A stretch of DNA of 64,000 bases from Acanthochlamys bracteata (GCA_019914995.1 CM034132.1:7301524-7365523), one strand, 5' to 3'; shown: positions 48,001 through 59,500, counted from the first letter of the stretch. The notes: generated by a model from the sequence alone, not told the origin. A program made the numbers and translations.

Positions 48001-48998
48001 AGGTCTTCCAAGGTCAAGAAAAAATTCCTATCCTGCCCCCATTTCAGGAACGCCTAGGTGACTCAAAGACAAGAAATGGCTGTTATAGCTTGACTGGAAT
48101 GCATGGTTCTGCATCCATCGGCAACTTTCCCAGTTCAGCGCAACGATATAGTGCCTCACCTTTTCAAGCATCTTCCCCATCTTCTGTTCTAATGTTTCAG
48201 CAGGCAGGCTCTCAGCTTCCGTGCCCTAATTCAATTGATGGAGCAACTAATCGCAGTAAGGATTTCAATGAAACTGGTTATTTTGACTACTTGGATGCAT
48301 CTAGTCAGAAGATAAACCCAAGCTTTGTAAACAGCGGTGGTAGTAGTTGTAGACTGTTCGGTATCCCCTTAATTCAAGAAGCTTCACCAGCTGAAGGACC
48401 TATTAGTAGTCTGTCTGGGTCTATGTCGACAGAGACAAACTCTGAAGTCTATATTTCACCTCCAAATCCAGAAATGGCAACTGAACATGTTCAGGAAAGT
48501 GTCACTAGTGTAAGTTCTTGCAGCAATGTTGCCGCACTTGGCGTTAATAAATCTTTCTTTGAACTTTGCATTGAATTTATATTGCAGGTTCTTAAAACAG
48601 GGAGTGTTGCAGGCAGGGGCATCGATCTCTCTAAGCTCAATGGGTATGATGATCTGATTTATGAACTGGAGCGCGTACTTGGCATGGAGGGCCTTCTTAA
48701 TGATCCAGAGAAGGGTTGGCAGGTTGTATATTCTGATGGAGTGAATAATATGCTGCTTTTAGAGCAATACCCTTGGCAGTGAGTGGGCATCTTTGGATAG
48801 TTTAATTCCCACATGTATCATGATTTAATACTCCGTTACACTATTTAATCATCTGCTTATGTGTTAACCAGGAAGTTCTGCAATGCTGCTTCGAAGATAC
48901 TTGTGTACCCTCAAAAGCAGGTGCAAAAGCTATTGCCAAGTTCGGATTTGGAATTGGGGGAAATGGAGGCTGTGTTTTGTGTAAACATAGCTAAATAG
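42074..48998 (+). CDS. ARF4: Auxin response factor, ARF3/ARF4 (ETTIN) clade, 12 exons
   Basis: Exons: 42074-42343, 42437-42493, 43059-43241, 43398-43482, 44299-44389, 44481-44642, 46612-46734, 46807-46882, 47498-47660, 47740-48509, 48588-48778, 48872-48998; all GT-AG and in phase, 765 aa. It is a nuclear DNA-binding transcriptional regulator of auxin response, polarity and organ patterning. Residues 31-60 are the dimerisation lead-in ([20 protein letters not shown]), ~138-240 the B3 DNA-binding domain ([36 protein letters not shown]), ~262-349 the ARF domain, and 404-660 a Ser-rich middle with two tasiR-ARF sites. A C-terminal PB1 domain (~661-745) lacks its basic lysine and most OPCA acids. 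The N-terminus ([10 protein letters not shown]) and [12 protein letters not shown] resemble monocot ETTIN, whereas a retained PB1 points to ARF4. The symbol is therefore tentative between ARF3 and ARF4; clade membership is firm. Confidence 0.93.
47790..47810 (+). promoter_or_regulatory. tasiR-ARF target site 1
   Basis: The 20 bases AGGTCTTGCAAGGTCAAGAA (47791-47810), preceded by A, are the canonical target of the TAS3-derived tasiR-ARF. It encodes KVLQGQE (residues 421-427). Dual sites in this exon are a hallmark of the ARF3/ARF4 clade. Confidence 0.93.
48000..48020 (+). promoter_or_regulatory. tasiR-ARF target site 2
   Basis: GGTCTTCCAAGGTCAAGAA, 210 nt downstream of site 1, in the same frame (EVFQGQE, residues 491-497). 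It differs from site 1 at the first base and at one central base (C for G), so cleavage here may be weaker. Confidence 0.88.
48510..48587 (+). other. 78-bp intron with an open, in-frame reading
   Basis: The donor GTAAGT at 48510 and the acceptor ATATTGCAG ending 48587 flank 78 bp with no stop in the coding frame. Removing it joins ESVTS to [20 protein letters not shown], the family's usual PB1 entry, and yields 12 exons as in Arabidopsis ARF4. Retention would add 26 residues ([20 protein letters not shown] plus six more) without changing the frame. Confidence 0.7.
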
Positions 48999-49335
48999 TC
49001 ACAGGACAGCTTTGAGATGTGACTTTGTAGTCTGTTTGTGGTTGTACTTTGACCAGATAAACTATCATGTCTGGTTTTAATTTCGGCCAATTATCTATCT
49101 GAAATCTTCAGTTGTATATTTAGGTGAGATTGTAAGAAGGCCCAAGCCACAGGAGGCATTCTGTTGGCAATTTCGGTGCAGCTGCTTTTGCATTTGATGT
49201 ACCGTATAGTACGCTAGGCGACTGCTAGCTAGAGAAACTTATCATTACCTTCGGCGGAGAATGTTGCCTGCTTGGTGCTATGCGCGTTTTAAATTTCTGT
49301 AGGATATTTCTCAAATATAGACCTCAATGATAATT
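48999..49335 (+). other. Probable 3' untranslated region of the ARF gene
   Basis: Non-coding sequence of intermediate GC after the TAG at 48996-48998. It gives way to AT-rich repeat DNA at about 49340, where GAGCCGTTTGGATAAAC begins. The poly(A) site is not determined. Confidence 0.4.
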
Positions 49336-49790
49336 ATGGAGCCGTTTGGATAAACTTAAGTTTAATTTTTTTGACAAAAATTATTTTTTTGACTTTAAAA
49401 AAAAAAAGTAGCTATTAATTTTTTTTAAAAAAAGAGCGATGTGTTTGGATAAATTTAATTTTTTTTGAAAAAAAGTTAAAAAGAGTATTTGATAAAAAAG
49501 AGCTGAAAAGTTAGAAAAAAGTATGAAAAATTAAACTATCTTTTATAATATAATATTTGATATATAAAAAATTTATAAATATTGTGTTATATATTTATTT
49601 ATTTTTACTTACATTTTATTTCTAATACTATAATATTTTGAAAATAATATATATAATTTAAAATTAATACTATAAATATATTTTCTAAGTTAATGTTAAA
49701 GATAAGTATTTATAACAAATTATAAAGATTAAAGATAAATATTTATAAATTAACATAAAAAAGTAAAGACTAAAAGCATAACAAATTATA
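49336..49790. repeat. AT-rich GGCCGTTTGG-family MITE-like repeat
   Basis: It starts GAGCCGTTTGGATAAACTTA at about 49339, with a second related start at about 49436 (GTGTTTGGATAAATTTAATT). The inverted terminus AGCCAAACGGCCC at 31540 and ATCCAAACAGCTTC at 52962 look like the opposite ends of related copies. The right border here is unclear. Confidence 0.45.
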
Positions 49791-50293
49791 ACCAAAACAA
49801 TTTGAATACAACTTCAACACATTTAACAACAAGGCCATCAACTGACGTCTCTTTGATTTTCTGTCTGTTGAAGTAGTCAGTAAAGATTAAAATACAATAA
49901 CCAATTAATAAAGAAAAACTGTGCACCTCACAGTAGTTATTCGTATATACAAAGGCTCCAAGTAACACATGCATGGTAATTCCGTTTTCAGGTTTTCAAA
50001 TTTTTAACCAAATTTTGCTGGTTTGAGCTTGTGCATGATCAGAGAGCTACAACAACACCATGAAATAGAAAAAATCTATTAGATGTTGTTCCCTTCTTTC
50101 TGTTTTAAGTAATAATAAACACTCTGCTTTATTAAAAAACAGATCTTGTTATACAGAATCAGATTATTTGGCCTATACACAAATTTTTTACAACTCCAGA
50201 TAATTAAGCTCTAATGTTCTGAACAGTACAAATACAATAACCGTTTGCATGAATGCAATGACCAACATTTCAATAACATATTGCTAAAAGGTG

Positions 50294-50437
50294 CTAAACA
50301 CGTTGAGCAGGTTGGGTTCCCATGGGTGGTGCTGGAGGTCCATAGTAGTACTGCATGTTGCTGCGCCTACGGTATCGCCGGCTCATCAAGAAGCAGAAGA
50401 ATAGAACAATTACAATGATGATGACGATGAGAGACAT
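50294..50437 (-). CDS. 47-aa single-pass membrane protein
   Basis: ATG at 50437 and TAG at 50294-50296 give 47 residues: a hydrophobic helix at 2-18 (SLIVIIIVIVLFFCFLM), a basic cluster SRRYRRRS (19-26), and a Tyr/Pro-rich tail (QYYYGPPAPPMGTQPAQRV). The positive-inside rule puts the tail in the cytosol. The start is the first ATG in this frame after the acceptor (CAG at about 50475 or 50469); an out-of-frame ATG with two codons lies just before. A leader exon at about 52700-52508 ends in a clean GTGATT donor, giving a 2-kb leader intron. I do not recognise a named family. The compact helix, basic stop-transfer and Pro/Tyr tail, plus a plausible promoter, make a real gene likely. Confidence 0.62.
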   Translation of the reverse strand: MSLIVIIIVIVLFFCFLMSRRYRRRSNMQYYYGPPAPPMGTQPAQRV

Positions 50438-50474
50438 CCTCAGTCTTCAGGTATGCATCCTTTTTCACCTGGTA

Positions 50475-52507
50475 CTGCATTAGGCATGCAATATATATGA
50501 TTACAGTCACAAACTTAGTTACAGTTTCTGCAAATAAATTACTGGATGGTCAAATTTGAACTATAGAATTGCCTCTGGCATAAAAGTTGAGAATTTTCAC
50601 TTGAAAACTCTGTGTAACTTCAAGTTATGTAGTCCTTAATTTTAAAGTTCTTACATTAATTGAGAATTGTCATGTATACAGAAAAGCTAAGAAACATGAA
50701 CGGTGAGATAAGAACAAATATAAATTGCAACTATTTCCTTCTAATAATATGAACTATGCAGCAGAATCTCCCTGTATTCTCTAAACAATCAGAGCACTAG
50801 AATTTTCAGAAACTCTTCTTTTAAAAGAATTTCTTGAATAAACTCTTTAAACTAAAACTATGTTGTTTTGTTCCTAGAAGAGAGTATGATTGCTTCTCTC
50901 CTCTATATGCTTGTATCCAGCCTTGGAAGGAAATAAAAGAAATCATCAAATTATTTCCATTGATTTGTTTTTTTAGTAGTTTTACGGTTAACTAGCGTCT
51001 GTCCAGCCAAGGCATATCATCCATCTGAATGCCAATACAAAGAGGAAAAATAAAACTTAGCAACTATTTTTCAAATCTCAGTTAGCGAGGAAAAAATCTA
51101 AACCCCTCAAACTCCAGCAACATTTTCAGCAAAAACTTTTCAAATCCCACATTACAAGTGCAAAAAGAAAATCAAATCATTAACTCTTTTCCAATAACAG
51201 TGAAGCATTCACTTGCTTGTGTTTTTCAAGAAATTAAAGAAAACATATTTTTCAGAATTGGAATATCTAATGATCCAAAAAAAAAAATAATAATACTTTT
51301 GCTAAGTTTTGAGTCAAATATTTAGTTGATTAATAACAACACATTAGCATGTCCATTTTGATAAACTTGATGAATCAAGTCAAAAGTAATGAGCGCATAT
51401 GTTTTAAATTAAATAAAAGACAGAAATTAAAAAAAAAAAGAAAAAAGCTACAGCAGTTTTTAATTTTAGTGATTTCTTTTATACATGATAATTAACCTAT
51501 TCCACTAACTAAAATATTATCTACTAACAAAATTTTATTTTGAGTGATTAAAAGGAAGCTCCATTAAATAATTTGATCATATAAAACCAAACTTTGTAAA
51601 ATCGTTTTCAAAATAAAAGCTTTCAAACAATAACACCTTCTAACATCTTAAGAACACATTCAAGCATCACAACATACTGCCCCTATGAGGAAAACATCTT
51701 AATAATAAAAATGCATGTAACTAGCTCAAGATTGAAGATTAACAAGAGTAACTCTACCATTAACAAAATATCAATAAAAATGACCTCGAATGACCACTAT
51801 GTTCCAGCACAACATCAAAACGAAAAAAAAAAGTACTTAAACTAATCGAACCAGACATCTATCAGTTTAACATCTACCTTAAGATCCTATAATTCATATC
51901 ATGCAAGATCAGAAGAAAAGTAGCACAACTGCCCAAAGTCATTCAAGTATAAATTTAAACTCCATTTTTGTTCAAAACTTAGAAAAAGTTATATCTCTAA
52001 CGCTGCACAGAAATTTCTCTTGATCCAGCAACTTCATGTATTTAGTGGGGTTAAAAAAACAAAAATTCAGAAATATGATAACGAAGACAGACAAAAAAAA
52101 AATTCAAAGGGAATTTTTTTTTGACGATAATGATCCGTGTAAGCATAATTTCCATCCAAATCTAGTTAAAGAAGTTGTACTCTAACAAAACACACAAGCT
52201 TTACAGAACACGAAGAAAAAAAGAGAAAACAAAACTATGACATTTAACCGAGCACTAAATCTTTCATATACAAACTGCCACAAACAATCAATATTAGAAA
52301 CATGAAATATCATAAACAAAATATCATAATTATCAACTGTAAATTGCCACCACCACCGACTAAAAAATTTTCAATCTTTTTGGAAAACACTAAACGGCAA
52401 AAGAATTTCCTAAATTCTAGCACTCAACTTCAATCCAATCGTTTCAAACAAAACAAAAAGAAAAGAAATTATTCAATTGAATTTTGAAAGAAGAAGAATG
52501 TAATCAC
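50475..52507 (-). other. Leader intron of the 47-aa membrane protein gene
   Basis: About 2.03 kb, AT-rich, with no coding content recognised on either strand. Plant leader introns next to the promoter often raise expression, but nothing in the sequence proves that here. Confidence 0.45.
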
Positions 52508-52760
52508 CTTTTCGAAGTCGTCTCCGGCTCTCGAGCTTGATTGGTGCCGCACAACGGCTACAAAGTTCGCAGTGGTTAAGAGAAGAGACAAGGAAGCGAA
52601 AATCGGCGTCGGAGAAGAAGCACGCTTGCCGGAACAAGAGATCGCTGCCGGGGTGGGGCGGAGCGGAGTGAAAATAAAAACCTAGAAATCAAGTCTGCGT
52701 GAGAGAAATGAAAAAGATGGTTGAATGAATTGCTGGAACTAATATATATACATCTATAAT
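52508..52760 (-). promoter_or_regulatory. Promoter and leader exon of the 47-aa membrane protein gene
   Basis: On the minus strand, a TATATATA box at about 52750-52743 precedes a GC-richer leader (about 52700-52508) that ends GACTTCGAAAAG before the donor GTGATTAC. No upstream ATG-initiated frame of note is seen in this exon. Confidence 0.5.
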
Positions 52761-53780
52761 TATGTTAACTTAAAAGAGACAAAATCGACATTTATTGGTG
52801 CTGAGAAAAAAGTTCCGTGCAATTTGTTTTAGAAAAATTACTCAGCGTAGCTTTTTTTTTTAACTTATAAATTAAAAAAATAATTTATAAATTATCTATC
52901 CATACACTTTTATAATACATTTACAGTTTTTTTCAATTTAAAAATTAAAAAAAATCTATCCAAACAGCTTCTATATTACAAACATCAGACCCCTATTGCG
53001 AAATGATATTTGTTACCCTCGTCTTTATTTACTATCCTCATGTATCTTTTATTCTATAAGTTTGGACAGAAATTTTTTCATAAAAAAGTTTATTTTGTCA
53101 TTTTTTAAAAAAGAAATCTCTTATAAACAAACTATTAAAAGAAAATCTTGTTTAAGATACATGTGATTATAAATAAATTGATTAGCATAAACTATGATAT
53201 CTTTGTGAAATGTTCATCTGGCAAGATATGTGAAAGATATTAGAATATTCTAACTTAATTAAAAAAATTATAAGCGACATTCTTTGGAAAAGTTATTATG
53301 CGCACTTAAGAAACACACATTTTAAAAACAATATTAGTATCACTTTTATATGACAAGAGGCATATTTTTATGTAGAGTTATATCTTGAGGGAGCAGAATT
53401 TTAATTTTTTACTAATTTTAACTTAAAAAGTTATCAAGCTTTAACTATTTTTATGTAAAATTACATATTGGGTTAGCACAATTAAGTATGCACTTGTGTA
53501 GTATACTTTTTTAATTATTTAAAATTTACATTATAATGACAATAATAATTGTAGAAAATTATTTTAAAATGTTATTAATTATTTAAAAATGTATGAACAT
53601 GATACTAAAAAATGTTTATAAAATAATGCTGTTTTTATTCACATTGTATACCAAGTGCGCGCATATAAAGTGCACACTAGTATATTGAAACGGATGCATA
53701 TAGATAAAAGATGTCAGGTTGCATAATCGCCATTTAATATTCGGAAGGGACCTTAATTTGCTAATAATTATGTTCAGGGA
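52761..53780. other. AT-rich intergenic region
   Basis: No gene. 52850-52975 carries a GGCCGTTTGG-family terminus (ATCCAAACAGCTTC). Confidence 0.4.
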
Positions 53781-53814
53781 CTACTATTGGCATACATATT
53801 GTGGGGTCAACGTC

Positions 53815-54470
53815 ATAATGTTATTTTGTGACCGTTGTTGTTCTGTTTCCTCTATTTTCTTCTTCGTTCTGTTCTCGCCAGAGAGCTCGACACCTTCTAC
53901 TGCTGTCCGTCTCCGTGGAGGGATTCACTTCGCCATCGTTCAATCGTTACCCGCTAATTCTTCAACAACGCCACGGTGTTCTATGAGATTCTTTGTTTCT
54001 TTAGAAATTCCATGCTTTTATGTCGCCGGTCTTGATTTCATCCGAGGGTTTTTATTTATTTTCTTTCATCTTACATTGTCTCTCTTCAATTCAGGGATAA
54101 AATCCATCCATTCCAGGGTAATTTCTTTCATTCGTTTCTTTGTTTCTTGGCTTTCATTTCACCTAAGTTGTGGATTTACGTAGTTCCTCTTGAATTCAGG
54201 GATAGAAGGTATCCATGTTTCTGTAAACCCTCTTTTTTTTTCTTTGATTTTATAATCAAAATTATTTGATTTGTCTCTGTTGTTTTTGGTCCTGTTTTCA
54301 TGTAGGAGGGTCTTTTTTTTTTTTTTTTTTTTTATATTTTTTTTTAAAAGAACCTTTTTGTAGGACGGTTGTGTTATCTGTAATAGTGTCTTAAATTTGC
54401 TTTTGTTGTGACATTTATTATTGTTTGTTTCTAATCCTTGAATTATTTGCAGGTCATTGTCTGGACTGGA
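53815..54470 (+). promoter_or_regulatory. Possible first exon / leader of a plus-strand transcript
   Basis: A pyrimidine-rich GC-elevated block (TTTCTTCTTCGTTCTGTTCT onward, about 53850-54000) resembles other leaders in this window. It contains a short internal duplication (TTCAATTCAGGGATAAAATC near 54090; TTGAATTCAGGGATAGAAGG near 54189) and a long T-run (54315-54334). No coding exon could be connected, so any transcript could be non-coding. Confidence 0.3.
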
Positions 54471-55774
54471 TTTTGGCTATATCTGATTATTAGAAACTTG
54501 ATTTTCATTTTCATTTTCAGAATGCTTAGATTCTCCTTAACGGATGATTTTAATGTCCTTTAGTGTATGTATTTCTGTGATTAGTCATCTATATGCATTC
54601 TGCATTTCTTCCTGAATTGCCACCTAATTTGGTTTGTTCCCTTGTTCCATTATGGATCTGTAATTGTTAAGTTTCATGTCCATAAGAGGTCATTTCTTGA
54701 TAAAGTTTCATCCTTTCTATCTCATGAAGTTGGACAAGGTTTGGATTCCTAGAACCTTTGACAGGGAAAACGTTGAAATAGCTTGCACTGCACTATGCGC
54801 TCTTACTTTTGTTTTTTTTTTTAATCGTTTTTGTTGTCTGCAGGCATCCTGTCATCATTTTATGTATTCATTCATTGTGCCGCTATTTTTGGTGTGGGTT
54901 TATACTCTATTAATTTTGCAGAATCAAAGAAACTACAATGCAGGTGATTCCTCTATGCGCACCTTCTCTTTACTACTTTCCCTAGATTTCTATTTGGTTT
55001 TTGTCTATTCTTTGAATCATTTAAAGATTACTGTCTGGATCATAGGTTGCAATATTAAGATCATATTTTTAAAGCTGTTAAAAGAGAGGTTCCATGGTTT
55101 CTGTACTTTCATTTATAAATTTCCAGATAGACTGAACACTATGGTCTTTCAATACTGCACTTCACCATTCATGTTATGCAACAACCTACTTCTACTTACC
55201 CAATTCACTTGCAAAACCACCATAACGCATAGAATAACCTGAAGCTATGTGGTGTAGAAGCATGACTATTGATAAGTTTCAAATGGATAACTTCGCTAAA
55301 ATTGGCATTAGCAACTATTTTGTATAGAATCATGTGGAGAAGTTAGATCTGGCTTTAGATTGATTCAATAAGTTATCTGTTTACCTTTTATAAAGCATCT
55401 GTGAGATTGCATTTACTTTAGGTTGCTTTTCTTATTCTCTATCAATTGTAACTTCATGTTCATCATGGTCGATAGTTCTGCAATGTATCAATATTTATGC
55501 AAAGCAAATTGTCCTTATTGTTAGTTTTACTTCATGATCCCTATATTTCATAATATATGGATAGATATTGATTCACATTTACCTACTGATTTTGACCAAT
55601 GAAAGAAAGGATATATTATTTCACAAAGCATTAATTTCTGGCTGTTGTTTCCAGCTAATGACTACATATGCAGGATTTAAAGAAAGCTCTTAGCTGCCAT
55701 TTGCGCCACTTCCTATCACAGATCAATTCAGAATCATTCTTTTAATCAATATAATGACCTTCATGTGTTTTATA

Positions 55775-56321
55775 GTTTCCAGATTCTACCTTTAATTGAT
55801 GCTTATTCCCTTATCCACATATGCCAAGTTCATATTTTATCTTCTTTTTTACTAGATGAAGTTTCTGGAGATGGCCTTATTGTCTAATAAATTGGGCCCC
55901 TGCATGTACTTAGGTCCTTCCTCCTCTTATATATTGCATCACTAGTCTGTTATAAAGTGTTTTTGGTTGTTCTATTCAATTAACTTGTGCATCTTGTTTA
56001 CTAATGGACCTAACTATGTGCAACATTTTCAATTCTGGATGGCTGTTGTTTCCAGATTCTACCTTTAATTGGTGCTTATTCCCTTATCCACATATGCCAA
56101 GTTCATCTTTTATCTTCTTTTTTTACTAGATGAAGTTTCTAGTGATGGCTTATTGTCTAACACATTGGCCCCCTGCATGTACTTAGGTCCTTCCTCCTCT
56201 TATATATTACATCACTAGTCTGTTATAAAGTGTTTTTGGTTGTTCTATTCAATTAACTTGGGCATCTTGTTTGACTAATGGACCTAACTATGTGCAACAT
56301 TTTCAATTCTGGATGGCTGTT
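55775..56321 (+). repeat. Recent tandem duplication, 273-bp period
   Basis: Copy 1 starts at 55775 and copy 2 at 56048, both beginning GTTTCCAGATTCTACCTTTA and ending with TTTTCAATTCTGGATGGCTG. The copies differ by only scattered substitutions and one- to three-base indels, so this is younger than the surrounding duplications. Confidence 0.92.
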
Positions 56322-56539
56322 CTTTCCAGCTAGGTGTTTGGCAAGAGCAACATTGATACAAGAACTCTTTGCTGTTCTTCATTCTGCCCACCACTTGCCC
56401 CTCGAATATCTTACCACTCTTCCTCTTCATCTTTATCTTCATTGAATTTAATCTCTGAAGCTAATCAGAGTCGCTGTTGCTGATGCTTCTATATCGCCCT
56501 TTTCTCTCTTATAACTCCATTAGGTATCTAAAGGATTAC

Positions 56540-59500
56540 AATCTTGATTTGAGGCAATTTGCTACTTAGAGAAGATTAAGCACTAAGTTTTGCAGTGTAT
56601 TGGTGAAAGGATGATTATTTTTGATCACTCAAGGTAAGGGTCCTTGTATGTGCCATTTGTACTCAAGAGTTTAGGATTCTGCTGCTGGATTTCAGATATT
56701 GGGTTTGAAATAGGAATTAAGTGTTTATTCATCAATATTTTTGGAGTAATTGAGGATTTGGAAATTCTTTGTGCAAATATTTGCTGGAAGCTTCAATATT
56801 TTAGAGCATGAAAGCAAAGTACATGCATTACCTAATGGTATATATAGAGAGGGTTGAATATTTGACACCCATTATATGATTGGATGAATTTTAGATTTTG
56901 GAATTTGTAGGGTTGCCTTTTCATGTTGCAAACGATAGATCAAGTATATTTAAAATCTTGAAATGATTCTACCCTGATAGTTATAGATGTATTAGTCAGT
57001 CATCTAGTTGAGATCTATTGTATACTCTTGAATTTCTATACCTACTTAGCTGTTGAGGTTTTAGTCACTCTTGACCTGATATGGAAGGTTAAATGATTAT
57101 TAACATACTTATAATCATAGATGAAAGTGAAATCGAGCAAAATTGAGTAAAGTACTTTTGATCTATTTGAAAGTACTTTTCATTTGAAATAGTTTGAAAA
57201 ATGGATGGCGGTTGATAGGAAATTATATGAAATGTTAAACTATCATGGATTAGTCAGATGTATGATCTTTATAAAGTCTAAAGGATGTTTGGATTACTTT
57301 GAATTGAATAACAATCTATTATGTCTAATTTGTGGAATTATATTTAGGATTGGATTTTTGTCTGGATTTTATCATTCGATGTCAGTAAATGAATTGAGAT
57401 GCAAGATATTTTTGTCAGTTGCAAAGGAGTTGGATTACATGGAAGACTGGTGCATGTCATGCCAAAGTTTGAAATGAAGGTTTTCTTTAGGGAACAGAGT
57501 GTTTAATTGGAGGGATTGATCTTATTATTAAAGTATTGATGTTGAGTTTCATGGGTATAACAACCATAAATTTAGAACTCCGGAGGAAGAGAGTACCATC
57601 AATTGGCTTCATATGACACAAATGACTGTTGGTAGTTAGTCTACTTAGTTGGACATGGAGGTTTAGAACTATTATGTCTAAATGTAATTGAAGAGGCTTC
57701 ATTAGTTATGAATGTATTGTTGTCTATCGGGTGAAGTAGAGCAAGGTGAATTTTGACAATCTTAGTTGGGTGCGTTAGAGTAGTATGCTATTATGGAGAG
57801 CATTTTGGTAAATCATAAACATGGATGTTGTTTTTAACAATGATTACATCAAAGTGTCTTTACTTTAAATTGTTGAATGTGTTTAAGGATTTTGTATTTG
57901 ATATCAAAGTACATAACTTAGGATAAATTCATTGGGAACACAAGAAAAAAATAAGTATCGACATAGATAGATTGTGTTTTGGATTGCGCTTATTAAGCAA
58001 TAGTTTCAGAGTTGACATTAGTAATGTAAATCTGATATATGCAATAATGCTTAACTGACATAATAAAGTATAATTATTTATTGAATTGCTTAACTGATGA
58101 GTTTAAAGGTGAATTATTGAGAGCAAAATCATTCAAGGGACTTGTAGTACATAACTTGACTTTTCTCTTACAGAAAGGATAAATTGATTGGGAAATAAAA
58201 AAGAAAAAGATAAGTTTCGGCATAAGTGCATTGTATTTTGGATTGAACTTATTAACGCTAGTATTCAGAGTTGCCATTAGTGAAACTTTGATGTATAGGG
58301 TAACATTAAGAAGCATTCAAGTATAATTATTTTTTGAATTCCTTAACTGATAAGGTTAAAGGTGAATTTCGAGGTTAAAATTCTTGTCAAGGGAGTTATA
58401 GTGTAATAACTTTGACTTTTTCTTATGGAAAAATTTGTCATATGTGTATAAGAAGAAGCAGATCATTGATGATTCGGTATGTGAACACTTGGAGGTAAAG
58501 AGTATAGTTAAAAAGTTTCAGGTTTCATTACTATTTCAATTCACAAGATCTCATCCAGAATAAAAGATAATATTTCTAAAATTATGGGTGAATGGTTGCT
58601 CGAGAATATGATAGAGAACTAGAGAGTATTAAATCCTTGGAGGCTTTATAGTCTAGTCTATGTTGTGAAAGCTGAATTTATTTGAAATTTCTTAGCAGGT
58701 GCTCCTTGGATCCGGAAACAGTTATTTAAAACAGTTATTTGAAATGCTTAGCAGTGTACAGAGAGAGAGAGAGAGAGGTGAGGCTTGCTCAATGCTCAAC
58801 CTACAAGGTTGCTATGGTCCCTCCATGTTCTGCCACCAAAATCCCACCTCCCACCTCTCGCTTCTTGAACCTCTTACTACTCTTTCGTTTTATTGTTCTA
58901 TCTTGACCGGAAGCAGAATCAACTGCTGCTGAAATTTGTTTGCTTCCATATCATTCTTTTCCCCTTAATTACTTCATTAGCTATTTAATCTTCAACATGT
59001 TGGATTACAATCTGAAACTCATGGAAGCTTTTGGATTGTTGACAAATTTTAAGCATGATTTGAGGCAAACTCTGCTACTGGGAAAAGTTATGCTAATTCT
59101 TGGTGAAGGAAAAGATTGATTCTTGATAAATTAAGCAGTGATTCATCCAGGTTGTGCTTTTGTCATACTCAAAACTTAGGATTTTAGTTGTCAGAATTTC
59201 CAAAATGTTACTATAAACTAAGGGATTAAGTGTGATGCATTGAAGTAATTAAGGATTTCATAATCTTGTGTACGATTATTTGCTGGAATCTTTGATATGT
59301 TAGAACTAGAAAGCAAAGTACACATATATCTTGTTGGCATATGCTGCAAAGATTGAATGTTTGACGCCTCGGTAATGATTGAATGAATTACAACATTTGG
59401 GATTTATAGGATTTTGTTCTTAGGTTTCAAAAGCTGGTTCACATTTATTTGAAATTTTGAAATAACCCTAAACAGATTTTATGTATGAGAATTTACTTGA

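Noticed and set aside
54664..55242. 192-codon open frame on the plus strand
   Set aside because: It begins at a non-ATG codon, is dominated by Phe/Leu/Ile from T-rich sequence, spans an internal CTGCAG-type splice signal and shows no domain. It looks like AT-driven chance.
57205..57477. 90-codon open frame (MAVDRKLYEMLNYHG start)
   Set aside because: The same block is duplicated near 60.7 and 61.9 kb, where the frame is destroyed. That argues against coding selection.
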